Shown here piece after piece: positions 26,003-33,470 of a DNA stretch of 64,000 nt. The notes under the pieces are model-generated. The model was not told where the DNA came from. It worked only from the letters and a program-made list of their open reading frames with translations, and did no database searches. Source of the DNA: Rhodoblastus sp963736175 (GTDB lineage Bacteria > Pseudomonadota > Alphaproteobacteria > Rhizobiales > Beijerinckiaceae); NCBI GenBank assembly GCA_963736175.1, contig CAVTNU010000023.1, forward strand, positions 1-64,000. Reading direction: 5' to 3'. Both the position numbers and the translations under genes were made by a program. How positions within the stretch are numbered: the stretch's first letter is position 1; every line of letters begins with the position of its first letter.

Positions 26003-26066
26003 CCCTCGCCCCGCAATAGGGCGTTCGCAAGAACGCCCGTCTTTCGACGGCTATGCGGGGAGAGGG
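26003..26066. repeat. Filled palindrome with a 38-nt structured insert (array copy 1)
   Basis: The outer arms CCCTCGCCCCGCA and TGCGGGGAGAGGG enclose an insert at 26016-26053 that starts ATAG and ends CTA. Within it GGGCGTTC-GCAA-GAACGCCC forms an 8-bp hairpin with a GNRA-type tetraloop, followed by a second small hairpin around CGTC-TTTC-GACG. The equivalent outer palindrome at 25762-25787 has only CT at its centre. Confidence 0.75.
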
Positions 26067-26277
26067 TTGGGGTGAGGGGCGGGGGCAAGGAGGCTCTATG
26101 TCGTCGGCTTTACGCGCTTTTTGCTGACGGGAATCATCGGGGCCAACGGCTTGCCCCTCATCCTGTCCTTCTCCCCGCCTGCGGGGAGAAGGGACGATAA
26201 CGATCCGCGTCGCGAATTCGCCCCCTCGCCCCTTCCACCCACGCTCCCGTTCGCCCGAAGAAGGCGCCGGTTTTCCC

Positions 26278-26341
26278 CCTCGCCCCGCAATAGGGCGTTC
26301 GCAAGAACGCCCGTCTTTCGACGGGTTATGCGGGGAGAGGG
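26278..26341. repeat. Filled palindrome with a 39-nt structured insert (array copy 2)
   Basis: This has the same outer arms and inner double hairpin as the copy at 26003, with the insert at 26290-26328. The insert ends GGGTTA where other copies have GG(G)CTA, so the copies have diverged slightly. Confidence 0.75.
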
Positions 26342-26503
26342 TTGGGGTGAGGGGCGGGGGCAAGGAGGCTCAATGTCGTCGGCTTTACGCGCTTTTTGCT
26401 GACGGGAATCATCGAGGCCAACGGCTTGCCCCTCATCCTGTCCTTCTCCCCGCATGCGGGGCGAAGGGACGATAACGATCGGCGTTGAGGCTTTCCAGAC
26501 GCC

Positions 26504-26536
26504 AAAAAAAACGCCGGGCGTACATCCGGCCCGGCG
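26504..26536 (-). terminator. Leftward Rho-independent terminator without an assigned gene
   Basis: Read on the minus strand, CGCCGGGC (26536-26529) pairs with GCCCGGCG (26519-26512) and is followed by eight T (complement of 26511-26504). This is the form of a strong intrinsic terminator. No leftward gene lies between it and ompW, so it points to an unannotated short transcript from 26540-26760. Confidence 0.65.
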
Positions 26537-26879
26537 CATCGTCCTGTTCGTACTGGGGGACAGCGCGGTGGACGGATGCAAATTATCCGCGCCGCATGAC
26601 GTCGAAATGACAAAAACGCATAGGTTAACGAACAACTACTCAAATACGACGGTTTTCGCCGTCATGATGTCATAGCTCATGACAAATTGTCGCAGACTCG
26701 CCCGGAAATCGTGGCATTTGCGCAACAGCCGGCGAAGATGTTTGTGCGCCGCCGCATTTTTTGATTTTTATCAAGACTCCGGAAAAATTATCGGGCAAAT
26801 CTCATAACCGATCCCGGGCGGAGAACACAGATTCGCTTGTGGCTGAATAGACCTGAATTCCAAGATAGAGGTTATTGAA
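26537..26879. other. ompW upstream region
   Basis: This non-coding stretch precedes ompW. Besides the FNR-type box (26761-26774) it contains a spaced dyad GTCATGA (26661-26667) / TCATGAC (26677-26683), which could be an operator. AT content is higher than in the surroundings. The start of ompW follows the ribosome-binding-like AGAGGTTATTGAA. Confidence 0.5.
26761..26774. promoter_or_regulatory. Perfect FNR/FixK-type box upstream of ompW
   Basis: TTGATTTTTATCAA matches the consensus TTGAT-N4-ATCAA at every defined base. It lies 105 bp before the ompW ATG, leaving room for a promoter with the box near -41.5 and a leader of about 70 nt. OmpW is an FNR-controlled gene in E. coli, so oxygen-dependent control here is reasonable inference. 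The site is symmetric and could also serve a leftward transcript. Confidence 0.7.
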
Positions 26880-27575
26880 ATGAAACTCGCCCGTATCGCT
26901 CTCGCCGCCGGCCTTCTGGGCTCGGTCGCCCTTCCCGCCTTCGCCGCCGATCTGCCCAGCAACAAGTCCGCTCCGGCTTTCGTCGATGACTCCTTCGACC
27001 CCTTCCTGGTTCGCGTCCGCGCCCTCGGCGTCGTCACCGACGCTTCCGGCACCACTCTTTCCGGCAACACGCTTTATGGGGCCAAGCTGCAGGACAACGT
27101 CGTTCCTGAAGCCGACCTGACCTATTTCATCACCAAGCATTGGGCTGTCGAAGCCATCGCCGGCGTCGCGCACACCCGTCTGACGGCCAACGTCATTCCT
27201 GGTAACGTGGCCATCGCCAACACGACCCTGCTGCCGCCGACCGTCACGCTGCAGTATCACTTCGCGCTCGGCCAGCTCGACCCCTATGTCGGCCTCGGCG
27301 CCAACTACACCTGGTTCCTCGGCACCACGTCTGGTCCCTACAACGATAGCGTCAACATTCACCCGGCCGCCGGTCTGGCTCTGCAGGCTGGTTTCGACTA
27401 CTACCTGACCAAGCATTGGGCCCTCAACGTCGACGTCAAGAAGATCTTCCTCGACTCCGATGCGAACATCGTCGGCCTTCAGAATATCGCCCACATCAAC
27501 GCCAATCCCTGGCTGATCGGCGTCGGCATCGGCTATCGCTTCGGTGGTTCGGACGCGGTTGTCGCCAAGTACTGA
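26880..27575 (+). CDS. ompW: OmpW family outer-membrane protein
   Basis: This is an eight-stranded outer-membrane barrel of the OmpW family, thought to form a narrow hydrophobic channel and often induced by oxygen limitation or stress. A signal peptide (KLARIALAAGLLGSVALPAFA) is cut near ADLPS. Family-typical segments follow: the early strand FLVRVRALGVVTD, PEADLTYFITKHWAVEAIAG, LPPTVTLQYHF and DPYVGLGANYTWF. It ends in VVAKY with the terminal aromatic residue. Length is 231 residues, close to the family norm. A perfect FNR-type box lies upstream and a strong terminator downstream, so it is probably a single-gene unit. Confidence 0.92.
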   Translation: MKLARIALAAGLLGSVALPAFAADLPSNKSAPAFVDDSFDPFLVRVRALGVVTDASGTTLSGNTLYGAKLQDNVVPEADLTYFITKHWAVEAIAGVAHTRLTANVIPGNVAIANTTLLPPTVTLQYHFALGQLDPYVGLGANYTWFLGTTSGPYNDSVNIHPAAGLALQAGFDYYLTKHWALNVDVKKIFLDSDANIVGLQNIAHINANPWLIGVGIGYRFGGSDAVVAKY

Positions 27576-27615
27576 GACAAGTACTGAGATCGTTCGCTCT
27601 TAACGGCGAATGCGG

Positions 27616-27643
27616 AAAGCCCGGTCGCGAGACCGGGCTTTTT
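27616..27643 (+). terminator. Rho-independent terminator after ompW
   Basis: AAAGCCCGGTC (27616-27626) pairs perfectly with GACCGGGCTTT (27631-27641) around GCGA, and the T-run extends to 27643. It starts 40 bp after the ompW stop codon. Confidence 0.88.
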
Positions 27644-27660
27644 CTTTGCCTTTCGCCGCC

Positions 27661-27864
27661 CCCTCTCCCCGCAATAGGGCGTTCGCAAGAACGCCCGTCT
27701 TTCGACGGGCTATGCGGGGAGAGGGCTGGGGTGATGGGCGGGGGCAAGGAGGCTCTATGTCGTCGGCTTTACGCGCTTTTTGCTGACGAGAATCACCGGG
27801 GCCAACGGCTTGCCCCTCAGCCTGTCCTTCTCCCCGCATGCGGGGAGAGGGACGCCAATGATCG
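27661..27864. repeat. Detached copy of the palindromic repeat unit, with the best-preserved filled palindrome
   Basis: 27661-27725 is a 13-bp perfect outer stem (CCCTCTCCCCGCA / TGCGGGGAGAGGG) enclosing a 39-nt insert (27674-27712) of two hairpins, so the RNA or single strand would fold as a three-way junction. The unit continues with the GGGGTGA, AAGGAGGCTC/T and GGCCAACGGCTTGCC phrases of the array at 25762 and ends with an empty palindrome at 27826-27850. The remaining 60 bp before purQ show no feature. Confidence 0.78.
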
Positions 27865-27925
27865 ACGTCGCGACTTTCCCCGTCTTGTCGTTCACGCGGA
27901 GAAGAGACGCCAACGATTCCCGCGA

Positions 27926-28615
27926 TCACGCGGCCTTATTGAGCAGGCTTTCGAACAGCCCGCGCCCGTCGACGCCGCCGACCAGCGGATCGATGAAATT
28001 CTCAGGATGCGGCATCATGCCGAGTACGTTGAGCTTTTCCGAATAAATGCCGGCGATGTGATTGGTCGAGCCGTTCGGGTTGGCCTCGGCGCCGACGACG
28101 CCCTGGGCGTCGCAATAGCGAAAGGCGACAAGGCCCTCGCCTTCGAGGCGCGCGATGGTTTCATCGTCGGCTTCGTAATTGCCTTCGCCATGCGCGATGG
28201 CGACGTCGATCGCTTGATGGCGCGCGTAGGCGCGGGTGAAGGGCGTGTCATTGCGCTCGACGCGCAGATGCTGGCGCTTGCAGATGAAGCGCAGATCCTT
28301 GTTGCGCATCAGCACACCGGGCAGCAGGCCGCTTTCGCATAAAATCTGGAAGCCGTTGCAGATGCCGAGCGTCAGGCCGCCACGCGCGGCGTGGGCGCGC
28401 ACCGCGTCCATGATGTTGGCGCGGCCGGCGATGGCGCCGCAGCGCAGATAATCGCCGTAGGAAAAGCCGCCGGGCAGCACGACAAGGTCGGTTCCCGCGG
28501 GCAAGTCGCGGTCGGCGTGCCAGACGATCGTCGTTCGCGCGCCCGCCTGTTTCAGGGCGCGCGCGGCGTCGCCCTCGCGGTTGGAGCCGGGAAACAGGAC
28601 GATAGCGGCTTTCAT
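27926..28615 (-). CDS. purQ: Phosphoribosylformylglycinamidine synthase, glutaminase subunit PurQ
   Basis: PurQ releases ammonia from glutamine for PurL in step four of purine synthesis. The class I glutaminase triad is visible: the nucleophile Cys in GICNGFQILCESGLLPG, and the His and Glu in MMPHPENFIDP near the C-terminus. The start AAIVLFPGSNREGD is typical. I chose ATG 28615 (MKAAIVL); ATG 28627 would add four residues. PurQ of this size needs PurS and a separate PurL, neither of which is in the window. It is transcribed away from the repeat region and lies downstream of the phosphomannomutase gene by about 33 bp. Confidence 0.94.
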   Translation of the reverse strand: MKAAIVLFPGSNREGDAARALKQAGARTTIVWHADRDLPAGTDLVVLPGGFSYGDYLRCGAIAGRANIMDAVRAHAARGGLTLGICNGFQILCESGLLPGVLMRNKDLRFICKRQHLRVERNDTPFTRAYARHQAIDVAIAHGEGNYEADDETIARLEGEGLVAFRYCDAQGVVGAEANPNGSTNHIAGIYSEKLNVLGMMPHPENFIDPLVGGVDGRGLFESLLNKAA

Positions 28616-28648
28616 GGGGGCGCTCATGCTTGCGGTGGGCGGATCGCT

Positions 28649-30151
28649 TCAGGCGATGGTCTGGTTATAAGCGCCGACTTCGCCGTTTTCACGCAAAATT
28701 TTGTCGACCGCCTTGAACATCGCCCGCATGTTTTCCTCCGACGCCGGGCTTTCGACGACGACGACAAGCTCCGGCTTGTTGGAAGAGGCGCGCACCAAGC
28801 CCCAGGTTCCGTCCGCAACGGTCACGCGCACGCCGTTGACGGTGACGAGGTCGCGAATGGGTTGGCCGATGATGGTCTCGCCCTTCGCCTGCATCGCCTG
28901 GAAGCGCGCCACCACCTTGTCGACGACGCCGTATTTCACTTCGTCGCCGCAATGCGGCGACATCGTCGGCGAACCCCAGGTCTTCGGCAGATCGGCGTAG
29001 AGCCGCGACAGGCTCCGGCCTGGATTGCGGTCGAGCATTTCCAGAATATGCACGGCGGTCAGGAGGCCGTCGTCATAGCCGCGCCCGACCGGCGCATTGA
29101 AGAAGAAATGGCCGGATTTCTCGAAACCGGCCAAAGCCTTCAGATCGGTGACGCGGCGCTTGATATAGGAATGCCCGGTTTTCCAGTAATCGGTCTTGAC
29201 GCCCCGGCTCGCCAGCACGGGATCGGTGGCGAACAGGCCGGTCGATTTGACGTCGACGACGAAGGTCGCGCCGGGATGGAGTTTGGACAGATCGCGCGCC
29301 AGCATGACGCCGATCTTGTCGGCGAAAATCTCCGCCCCGGTTTCGTCGACGACGCCGCAGCGATCGCCATCGCCGTCGAAGCCCAGCCCGACGTCGGCGC
29401 CGCTTTCGCGCACCTTGTCGGCCATCGCGTGCAGCATTTCGAGATCTTCGGGATTGGGATTGTAGCGCGGGAAATTGTAATCCGGGTCGACGTCGAGCGG
29501 GACGACATCGCAGCCGAGCCGCTCAAGCAATTGCGGGGCGAAGGCGCCGGCGGTGCCGTTGCCGCAGGCGGCGACGACCCTGAGCTTGCGCTTGAGCCTC
29601 GGGCCTTTGGCCAGATCGTCGAGATAGGTCTTGCCGAAATTCTCGATGAAGCGGTAGCCGCCGCCGTCGCTGAACCGAAAACGGCCCTCGAGCACGATGT
29701 CGCGCAGGCGTCCCATTTCCTCGGGACCGAACGTGACCGGCCGTTGCGCGCCCATTTTGACGCCGGTCCAGCCATTGTCGTTGTGGGACGCGGTGACCAT
29801 CGCCACCGCCGGCGCGTCGAGCGCGAACTGAGCGAAATAGGCCATCGGCGACAGCGCCAGGCCAATGTCGAGAACCTTGACGCCGCCCGCCATCAGGCCG
29901 GTGATCAAGGCGTGTTTGATCGAGGCCGAATAGGCGCGAAAATCGTGGCCGGTGACGAGCGTAGGCTCGACCTTCATTTCGTGCAGCAGGGTCGCCAGCC
30001 CCAATCCCAACGCCTGCACGCCCATCGGGTTGATTTCGGCGCCGAACAGCCAGCGCGCGTCATATTCGCGAAAGCCGGTCGGCTTCACCATCGGCGTGGA
30101 TTCGTACTCGAACGTATTGGGCGTCAGGGACGGAACGGGCTTGGGAAACAT
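28649..30151 (-). CDS. Phosphomannomutase/phosphoglucomutase
   Basis: The enzyme interconverts 6- and 1-phosphates of mannose or glucose. It feeds GDP-mannose synthesis with the guanylyltransferase gene 61 bp upstream on the same strand. The phosphoserine loop is VTASHNDNGWTG, the magnesium loop is FDGDGDRCGV, the sugar-specificity loop is GFEKSGHFFF, and a phosphate-binding C-terminal domain ends with RASSNKPELVVVVES. The family is the AlgC/ManB type of the alpha-D-phosphohexomutases. At 500 residues it is slightly long, the extra being at the N-terminus. Substrate preference cannot be decided from sequence. Confidence 0.92.
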   Translation of the reverse strand: MFPKPVPSLTPNTFEYESTPMVKPTGFREYDARWLFGAEINPMGVQALGLGLATLLHEMKVEPTLVTGHDFRAYSASIKHALITGLMAGGVKVLDIGLALSPMAYFAQFALDAPAVAMVTASHNDNGWTGVKMGAQRPVTFGPEEMGRLRDIVLEGRFRFSDGGGYRFIENFGKTYLDDLAKGPRLKRKLRVVAACGNGTAGAFAPQLLERLGCDVVPLDVDPDYNFPRYNPNPEDLEMLHAMADKVRESGADVGLGFDGDGDRCGVVDETGAEIFADKIGVMLARDLSKLHPGATFVVDVKSTGLFATDPVLASRGVKTDYWKTGHSYIKRRVTDLKALAGFEKSGHFFFNAPVGRGYDDGLLTAVHILEMLDRNPGRSLSRLYADLPKTWGSPTMSPHCGDEVKYGVVDKVVARFQAMQAKGETIIGQPIRDLVTVNGVRVTVADGTWGLVRASSNKPELVVVVESPASEENMRAMFKAVDKILRENGEVGAYNQTIA

Positions 30152-30212
30152 CGATCAGCCTTTTTGCGGGCGGCCAAGGAACGAAAAAAGGAAGCGGACG
30201 CCGGAAGGAATT

Positions 30213-31625
30213 TCACGACCGCTGATAGACATCCTCGATACGGACGATGTCGTCCTCGCCGAGATAGGAGCCGGTCTGCACCTCGATCAGCTCCAGATCG
30301 ATCTTGCCCGGGTTGATGAGGCGATGCACCGAGCCGATCGGCAGATAGATCGACTCGTTTTCATGCACCATTTTGGTTTCGTCGTCGCGCGTCACTTCCG
30401 CCGAGCCGCGCACCACGACCCAATGCTCGGCCCGGTGGAAATGCTTTTGCAGCGACAGTTTGTGGCCCGGCTTGACGACGATGCGCTTGACCTGATGGCG
30501 CTCGCCAGAATCGATCGACTGATAATAGCCCCACGGCCGATAGACGCGTTTGTGTTCGCTGGCTTCCTTGCGTTTCTCGCTCTTGAGCAGATCGACGAGC
30601 TGTTTGACCTTGGCCCCGTGCTCGCGGCCCATCACCAATACGGCGTCTTCCGTCGTCACCACGATCACGTCGTCGACGCCGACCACGGCGGTCAGGATTT
30701 CCTCGGAGCGGATATGGACGTTATGCGCGTCGATCATCAACCCGACGCCGCGCACGGAATTGCCCTGCGCGTCGCGGTCGGACAATTCCCAGACCGCTTT
30801 CCAGTCGCCGACGTCCGACCAGCCGATATCGGCGGGAATGACCGCGGCGTGTCCGGTGCGCTCCATGACGGCGTAATCGATCGAGGTTTTCGGCGCCTTG
30901 GCGAAAGCTTCGGCGTCGAGCGCCAGAAAGCCGAGATCGATTTTCGCGCTGGCGTAGGCCTTGGCCGCCGCCTCGGCGATTTCGGGTTCGAACGCCCGTA
31001 ATTCGCCGGCCATCACGTCGGCGCGGAAGAAGAAATTGCCGGAATTCCACAAATAGCCTTGTTCGACATAGGCCTGCGCCGTGGCCAGATCGGGTTTCTC
31101 GACAAAGGCCTCGACCTGCGCGACGCCGCTTTCGGCGTCGACGATTTTGCCGAGGCGGATATAACCGTAGCCGGTCGCCGGTCCGGCCGGTTTGATTCCC
31201 AGCGTCACGATGAAGCCCTTGGCCGCGGCGTCGGCGGCCTTGGCGCAAAGACGCATGAACCCGGCGACGTCTCGCACGACATGATCGGCGGCGAAAACGG
31301 CGACAATCGTTTCTGGCGCGCGCGCCATCGCGATCTCGCAGGCGACGGCGACCGCCGCGGCCGAATCGCGCCGCTCGGGTTCGAGCACGATCGAACCGGC
31401 GACGCCGATTTCCTTCAATTGTTCTTGCACGAGAAAACGATAAGCGTGGTTGGTGACGACAACGGGCGCGTCGAAAATGCCCTTGTCGAGGCGCAGAACC
31501 GTGTCCTGGAAGCTGGACAGCTTCGTCGTCAGCGGAATGAATTGTTTCGGCATCGTCTCGCGCGAGGCCGGCCAGACGCGTGTTCCGGCGCCGCCGCACA
31601 TGATGATGGGAAGTATCTTGCTCAT
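30213..31625 (-). CDS. Mannose-1-phosphate guanylyltransferase / mannose-6-phosphate isomerase (type II)
   Basis: The N-terminal nucleotidyltransferase (1-345) begins PIIMCGGAGTRVWPASRE and contains the FVEKPD metal/sugar region. The C-terminal cupin domain (about 355-470) has RPWGYYQSID, KPGHKLSLQKHFHRAEHW and LPIGSVHRLINPG, the isomerase half of AlgA/CpsB/XanB-type enzymes. It can therefore make mannose-6-phosphate from fructose-6-phosphate and GDP-mannose from mannose-1-phosphate, with the neighbouring mutase performing the middle step. GDP-mannose serves exopolysaccharide, lipopolysaccharide or fucose synthesis; no polysaccharide gene cluster is adjacent. It is probably the first gene of the pair. 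Confidence 0.93.
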   Translation of the reverse strand: MSKILPIIMCGGAGTRVWPASRETMPKQFIPLTTKLSSFQDTVLRLDKGIFDAPVVVTNHAYRFLVQEQLKEIGVAGSIVLEPERRDSAAAVAVACEIAMARAPETIVAVFAADHVVRDVAGFMRLCAKAADAAAKGFIVTLGIKPAGPATGYGYIRLGKIVDAESGVAQVEAFVEKPDLATAQAYVEQGYLWNSGNFFFRADVMAGELRAFEPEIAEAAAKAYASAKIDLGFLALDAEAFAKAPKTSIDYAVMERTGHAAVIPADIGWSDVGDWKAVWELSDRDAQGNSVRGVGLMIDAHNVHIRSEEILTAVVGVDDVIVVTTEDAVLVMGREHGAKVKQLVDLLKSEKRKEASEHKRVYRPWGYYQSIDSGERHQVKRIVVKPGHKLSLQKHFHRAEHWVVVRGSAEVTRDDETKMVHENESIYLPIGSVHRLINPGKIDLELIEVQTGSYLGEDDIVRIEDVYQRS

Positions 31626-31671
31626 GTTCGTCCTCGCTTGCCGTATTTTGCCCGCCGCCGATCGTCAATTA

Positions 31672-31773
31672 GCATATTCCCGAAAAGTTGCAGACTTGTC
31701 GGACAAGAATATGCGCTAAAACAAATAGCTGGATCGTTATTCCAATTCCGAAGGAATGGAATGATGATCCAGC
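31672..31773. repeat. Two-hairpin palindromic intergenic repeat
   Basis: The first half (31672-31714) has arms GCATATTC / GAATATGC and inner CCGAAAAGT / ACTTGTCGG, matching the 43-nt repeat at 1254-1296. A short linker with CTAAAACAAATA leads to a second palindrome, GCTGGATC (31728-31735) / GATCCAGC (31766-31773), whose interior ATTCC/GGAAT arms continue the stem. This double structure resembles the interspersed elements seen in many Rhizobiales genomes. It separates the GDP-mannose genes from the EamA gene. Confidence 0.65.
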
Positions 31774-31848
31774 CGGATCGCCGGCTCAAGATGCCCAAAT
31801 CCGGTTAAAAATATCGCCTGACGATTAACGCCCCCGGACCATTCGCTT

Positions 31849-32286
31849 TCAACCCTTGTAGGCGACAAGAATCGCGCCGGCGCCGATCAAACAAACGCCG
31901 AGCCAATTGGGCGGCGATAGTTTTTCGCCAAGTAAGGCGGCGCCAAAAACCGCGACCAGCACGACGCTCAGCTTGTCGATCGGCGCGACGCGCGCGGCGT
32001 CGCCGAGCTTGAGCGCACGAAAATAACAGAGCCATGACGCTCCCGTCGCCAATCCCGACAGGACGAGAAAGACGATCGTCTTGGCCGAGAGCGGGCCGGG
32101 CGACTGCAATCGTCCGGTCAGGGCGAGCAAGGCGCCGAGGGCGCAGATGACGACGATGGTGCGCAAGAACGTGGCGAGGTCGGATTCGACGCCCTCGACG
32201 CCGACTTTGGCGAAAATCGCCGTCAACGCCGCGAAAAAAGCCGAGAACAGGGCGTAGGCCTGCCAGGACAGGAGGTCGCTCTTCAT
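31849..32286 (-). CDS. Half-size EamA-domain membrane protein
   Basis: This 145-residue hydrophobic protein has one EamA (drug/metabolite transporter) domain with about five membrane segments (ALFSAFFAALTAIFAKVGVEG, FLRTIVVICALGALLALTG, IVFLVLSGLATGASWLCYFRAL, KLSVVLVAVFGAALLG, WLGVCLIGAGAILVAYKG). Full-length EamA transporters have two such domains, so this one likely dimerises, as the small multidrug-resistance relatives do. Its ATG overlaps the prfA stop codon (ATGA), so it is translationally coupled to the release factor. The substrate is unknown. Confidence 0.8.
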   Translation of the reverse strand: MKSDLLSWQAYALFSAFFAALTAIFAKVGVEGVESDLATFLRTIVVICALGALLALTGRLQSPGPLSAKTIVFLVLSGLATGASWLCYFRALKLGDAARVAPIDKLSVVLVAVFGAALLGEKLSPPNWLGVCLIGAGAILVAYKG

Positions 32287-33362
32287 AGCGCCTCCGCGTC
32301 GGCGGCCAGCAGGCGCGTCTGATAGTCGGCGATCAAGGGGTCGATGATTTCGTCGAGCGCCTCGCCGGTCATGACCTGATCGAGCTTATAGAGCGTCAGG
32401 TTGATGCGGTGGTCGGAGACGCGCCCCTGCGGGAAATTGTACGTTCTGATCCGCTCGGAACGATCGCCGGAGCCGACCTGGGCGCGCCGGTCGGCGGAGC
32501 GTTCGTCGGCGAGTCTCTGGCGTTCGAGATCGAACAGGCGCGCGCGCAGAACATTCATCGCCTTGGCGCGATTGCGGTGCTGGGAGCGCTCCTCCTGCAT
32601 CATGACGACGATGCCGGTCGGGATATGGGTGATGCGGATCGCCGATTCGGTCTTGTTGACATGCTGGCCGCCCGCCCCGCCGGCGCGCATCGTGTCGATC
32701 CGCAAGTCGGTGTCGTTGATGGCGAGGTCGACGTCTTCGGCTTCCGGCAAAACGGCGACCGTGGCGGCTGACGTATGGATGCGGCCCTGCGTCTCGGTCG
32801 CGGGCACGCGCTGTACGCGATGCACGCCGCTTTCGAATTTCAGTCGCGCGAAAGCGCCGCGCCCCTGAATTTCGGCGACGATTTCCTTGAATCCGCCGGC
32901 CGTGCCCTCGCTGGCCGACAGGAGCTCAACCGTCCAACCGTGCTTCTCGGCGTATTTTTGATACATGCGGAACAGATCGCCGGCGAACAGCGAGGCTTCA
33001 TCGCCTCCCGTCCCGGCGCGCACCTCAAGGATAGCGCCTTTTTCGTCGGCGGCGTCCTTGGGCAGCAGCGCCAGCCGCAAGTCCTTTTGCGCCGCGTCGA
33101 GCGCGCGCCGCGCCTGCGGCAACTCCGCCTCGGCCAACGCGCGCATATCGGGTTCGACGGCGCTGTCGGCCAGCAGCGCCTCCAGATCCTTGACCTCGGT
33201 CCGCCGCGCGCGGAAGCTCCTGATCGCCCCGACCACCTCGCCGAGCTGCGCCAGTTCGCGCGACAACGCAACGAAGGTCGCCGAATCCGGACCCTGGGTC
33301 AGCCGGTGGCCGATTTCCTCATGTCGGCGCAGGATCAGATCGAGTTTTTGTTGCAAAGCCAT
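32283..33362 (-). CDS. prfA: Peptide chain release factor 1
   Basis: RF1 reads UAA and UAG stop codons and triggers peptide release. The GGQ motif that reaches the peptidyl-transferase centre is in MRAGGAGGQHVNKTESAI; the codon-reading tripeptide region is in VHRVQRVPATETQGRIHTS. The length of 359 residues is standard. In many bacteria the GGQ methyltransferase gene prmC follows; here the next gene is a small EamA protein and prmC is not in the window. The gene lies 108 bp downstream of ptsP on the same strand. Confidence 0.96.
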   Translation of the reverse strand: MALQQKLDLILRRHEEIGHRLTQGPDSATFVALSRELAQLGEVVGAIRSFRARRTEVKDLEALLADSAVEPDMRALAEAELPQARRALDAAQKDLRLALLPKDAADEKGAILEVRAGTGGDEASLFAGDLFRMYQKYAEKHGWTVELLSASEGTAGGFKEIVAEIQGRGAFARLKFESGVHRVQRVPATETQGRIHTSAATVAVLPEAEDVDLAINDTDLRIDTMRAGGAGGQHVNKTESAIRITHIPTGIVVMMQEERSQHRNRAKAMNVLRARLFDLERQRLADERSADRRAQVGSGDRSERIRTYNFPQGRVSDHRINLTLYKLDQVMTGEALDEIIDPLIADYQTRLLAADAEAL

Positions 33363-33470
33363 CGTTGTTCCGCTGATCGCCGCCGGTTCGTTCAGGTCGT
33401 TTCTTAAACAGACGTCTGATCGAATACTGATAATGAAAGCGCGCTGTTTCGTGTGAACGATTCCGCCCCG

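Larger units (their letters stand above)
25762..26480. repeat. Tandem array of ~277-bp palindromic repeat units
   Basis: The phrase TGGGGTGAGGGGCGGGGGCA recurs at 25789, 26068 and 26343 (periods 279 and 275), giving two full units and a partial third; copies agree over most of their length. Each unit holds two palindromes of the CCCTCTCCCCGC...GCGGGGAGAGGG or CCTTCTCCCC...GGGGAGAAGG type plus unpaired linker (GGAATCATCGGGGCCAACGG). Reading frames across it are by-products of the repeat. A diverged partial copy lies at 27661-27864. Confidence 0.85.

Noticed and set aside
25762..26480. CRISPR array
   Set aside because: The units are about 277 bp and nearly identical throughout; there are no short repeats separated by unique spacers and no cas genes.
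25793..26643. Several overlapping open frames in the tandem repeat region
   Set aside because: They repeat the same Pro/Arg/Gly-rich words with the repeat period on both strands and have no plausible start signals.
28391..30316. 641-residue plus-strand open frame opposite the phosphomannomutase gene
   Set aside because: Antisense shadow; the minus strand carries all the family motifs.
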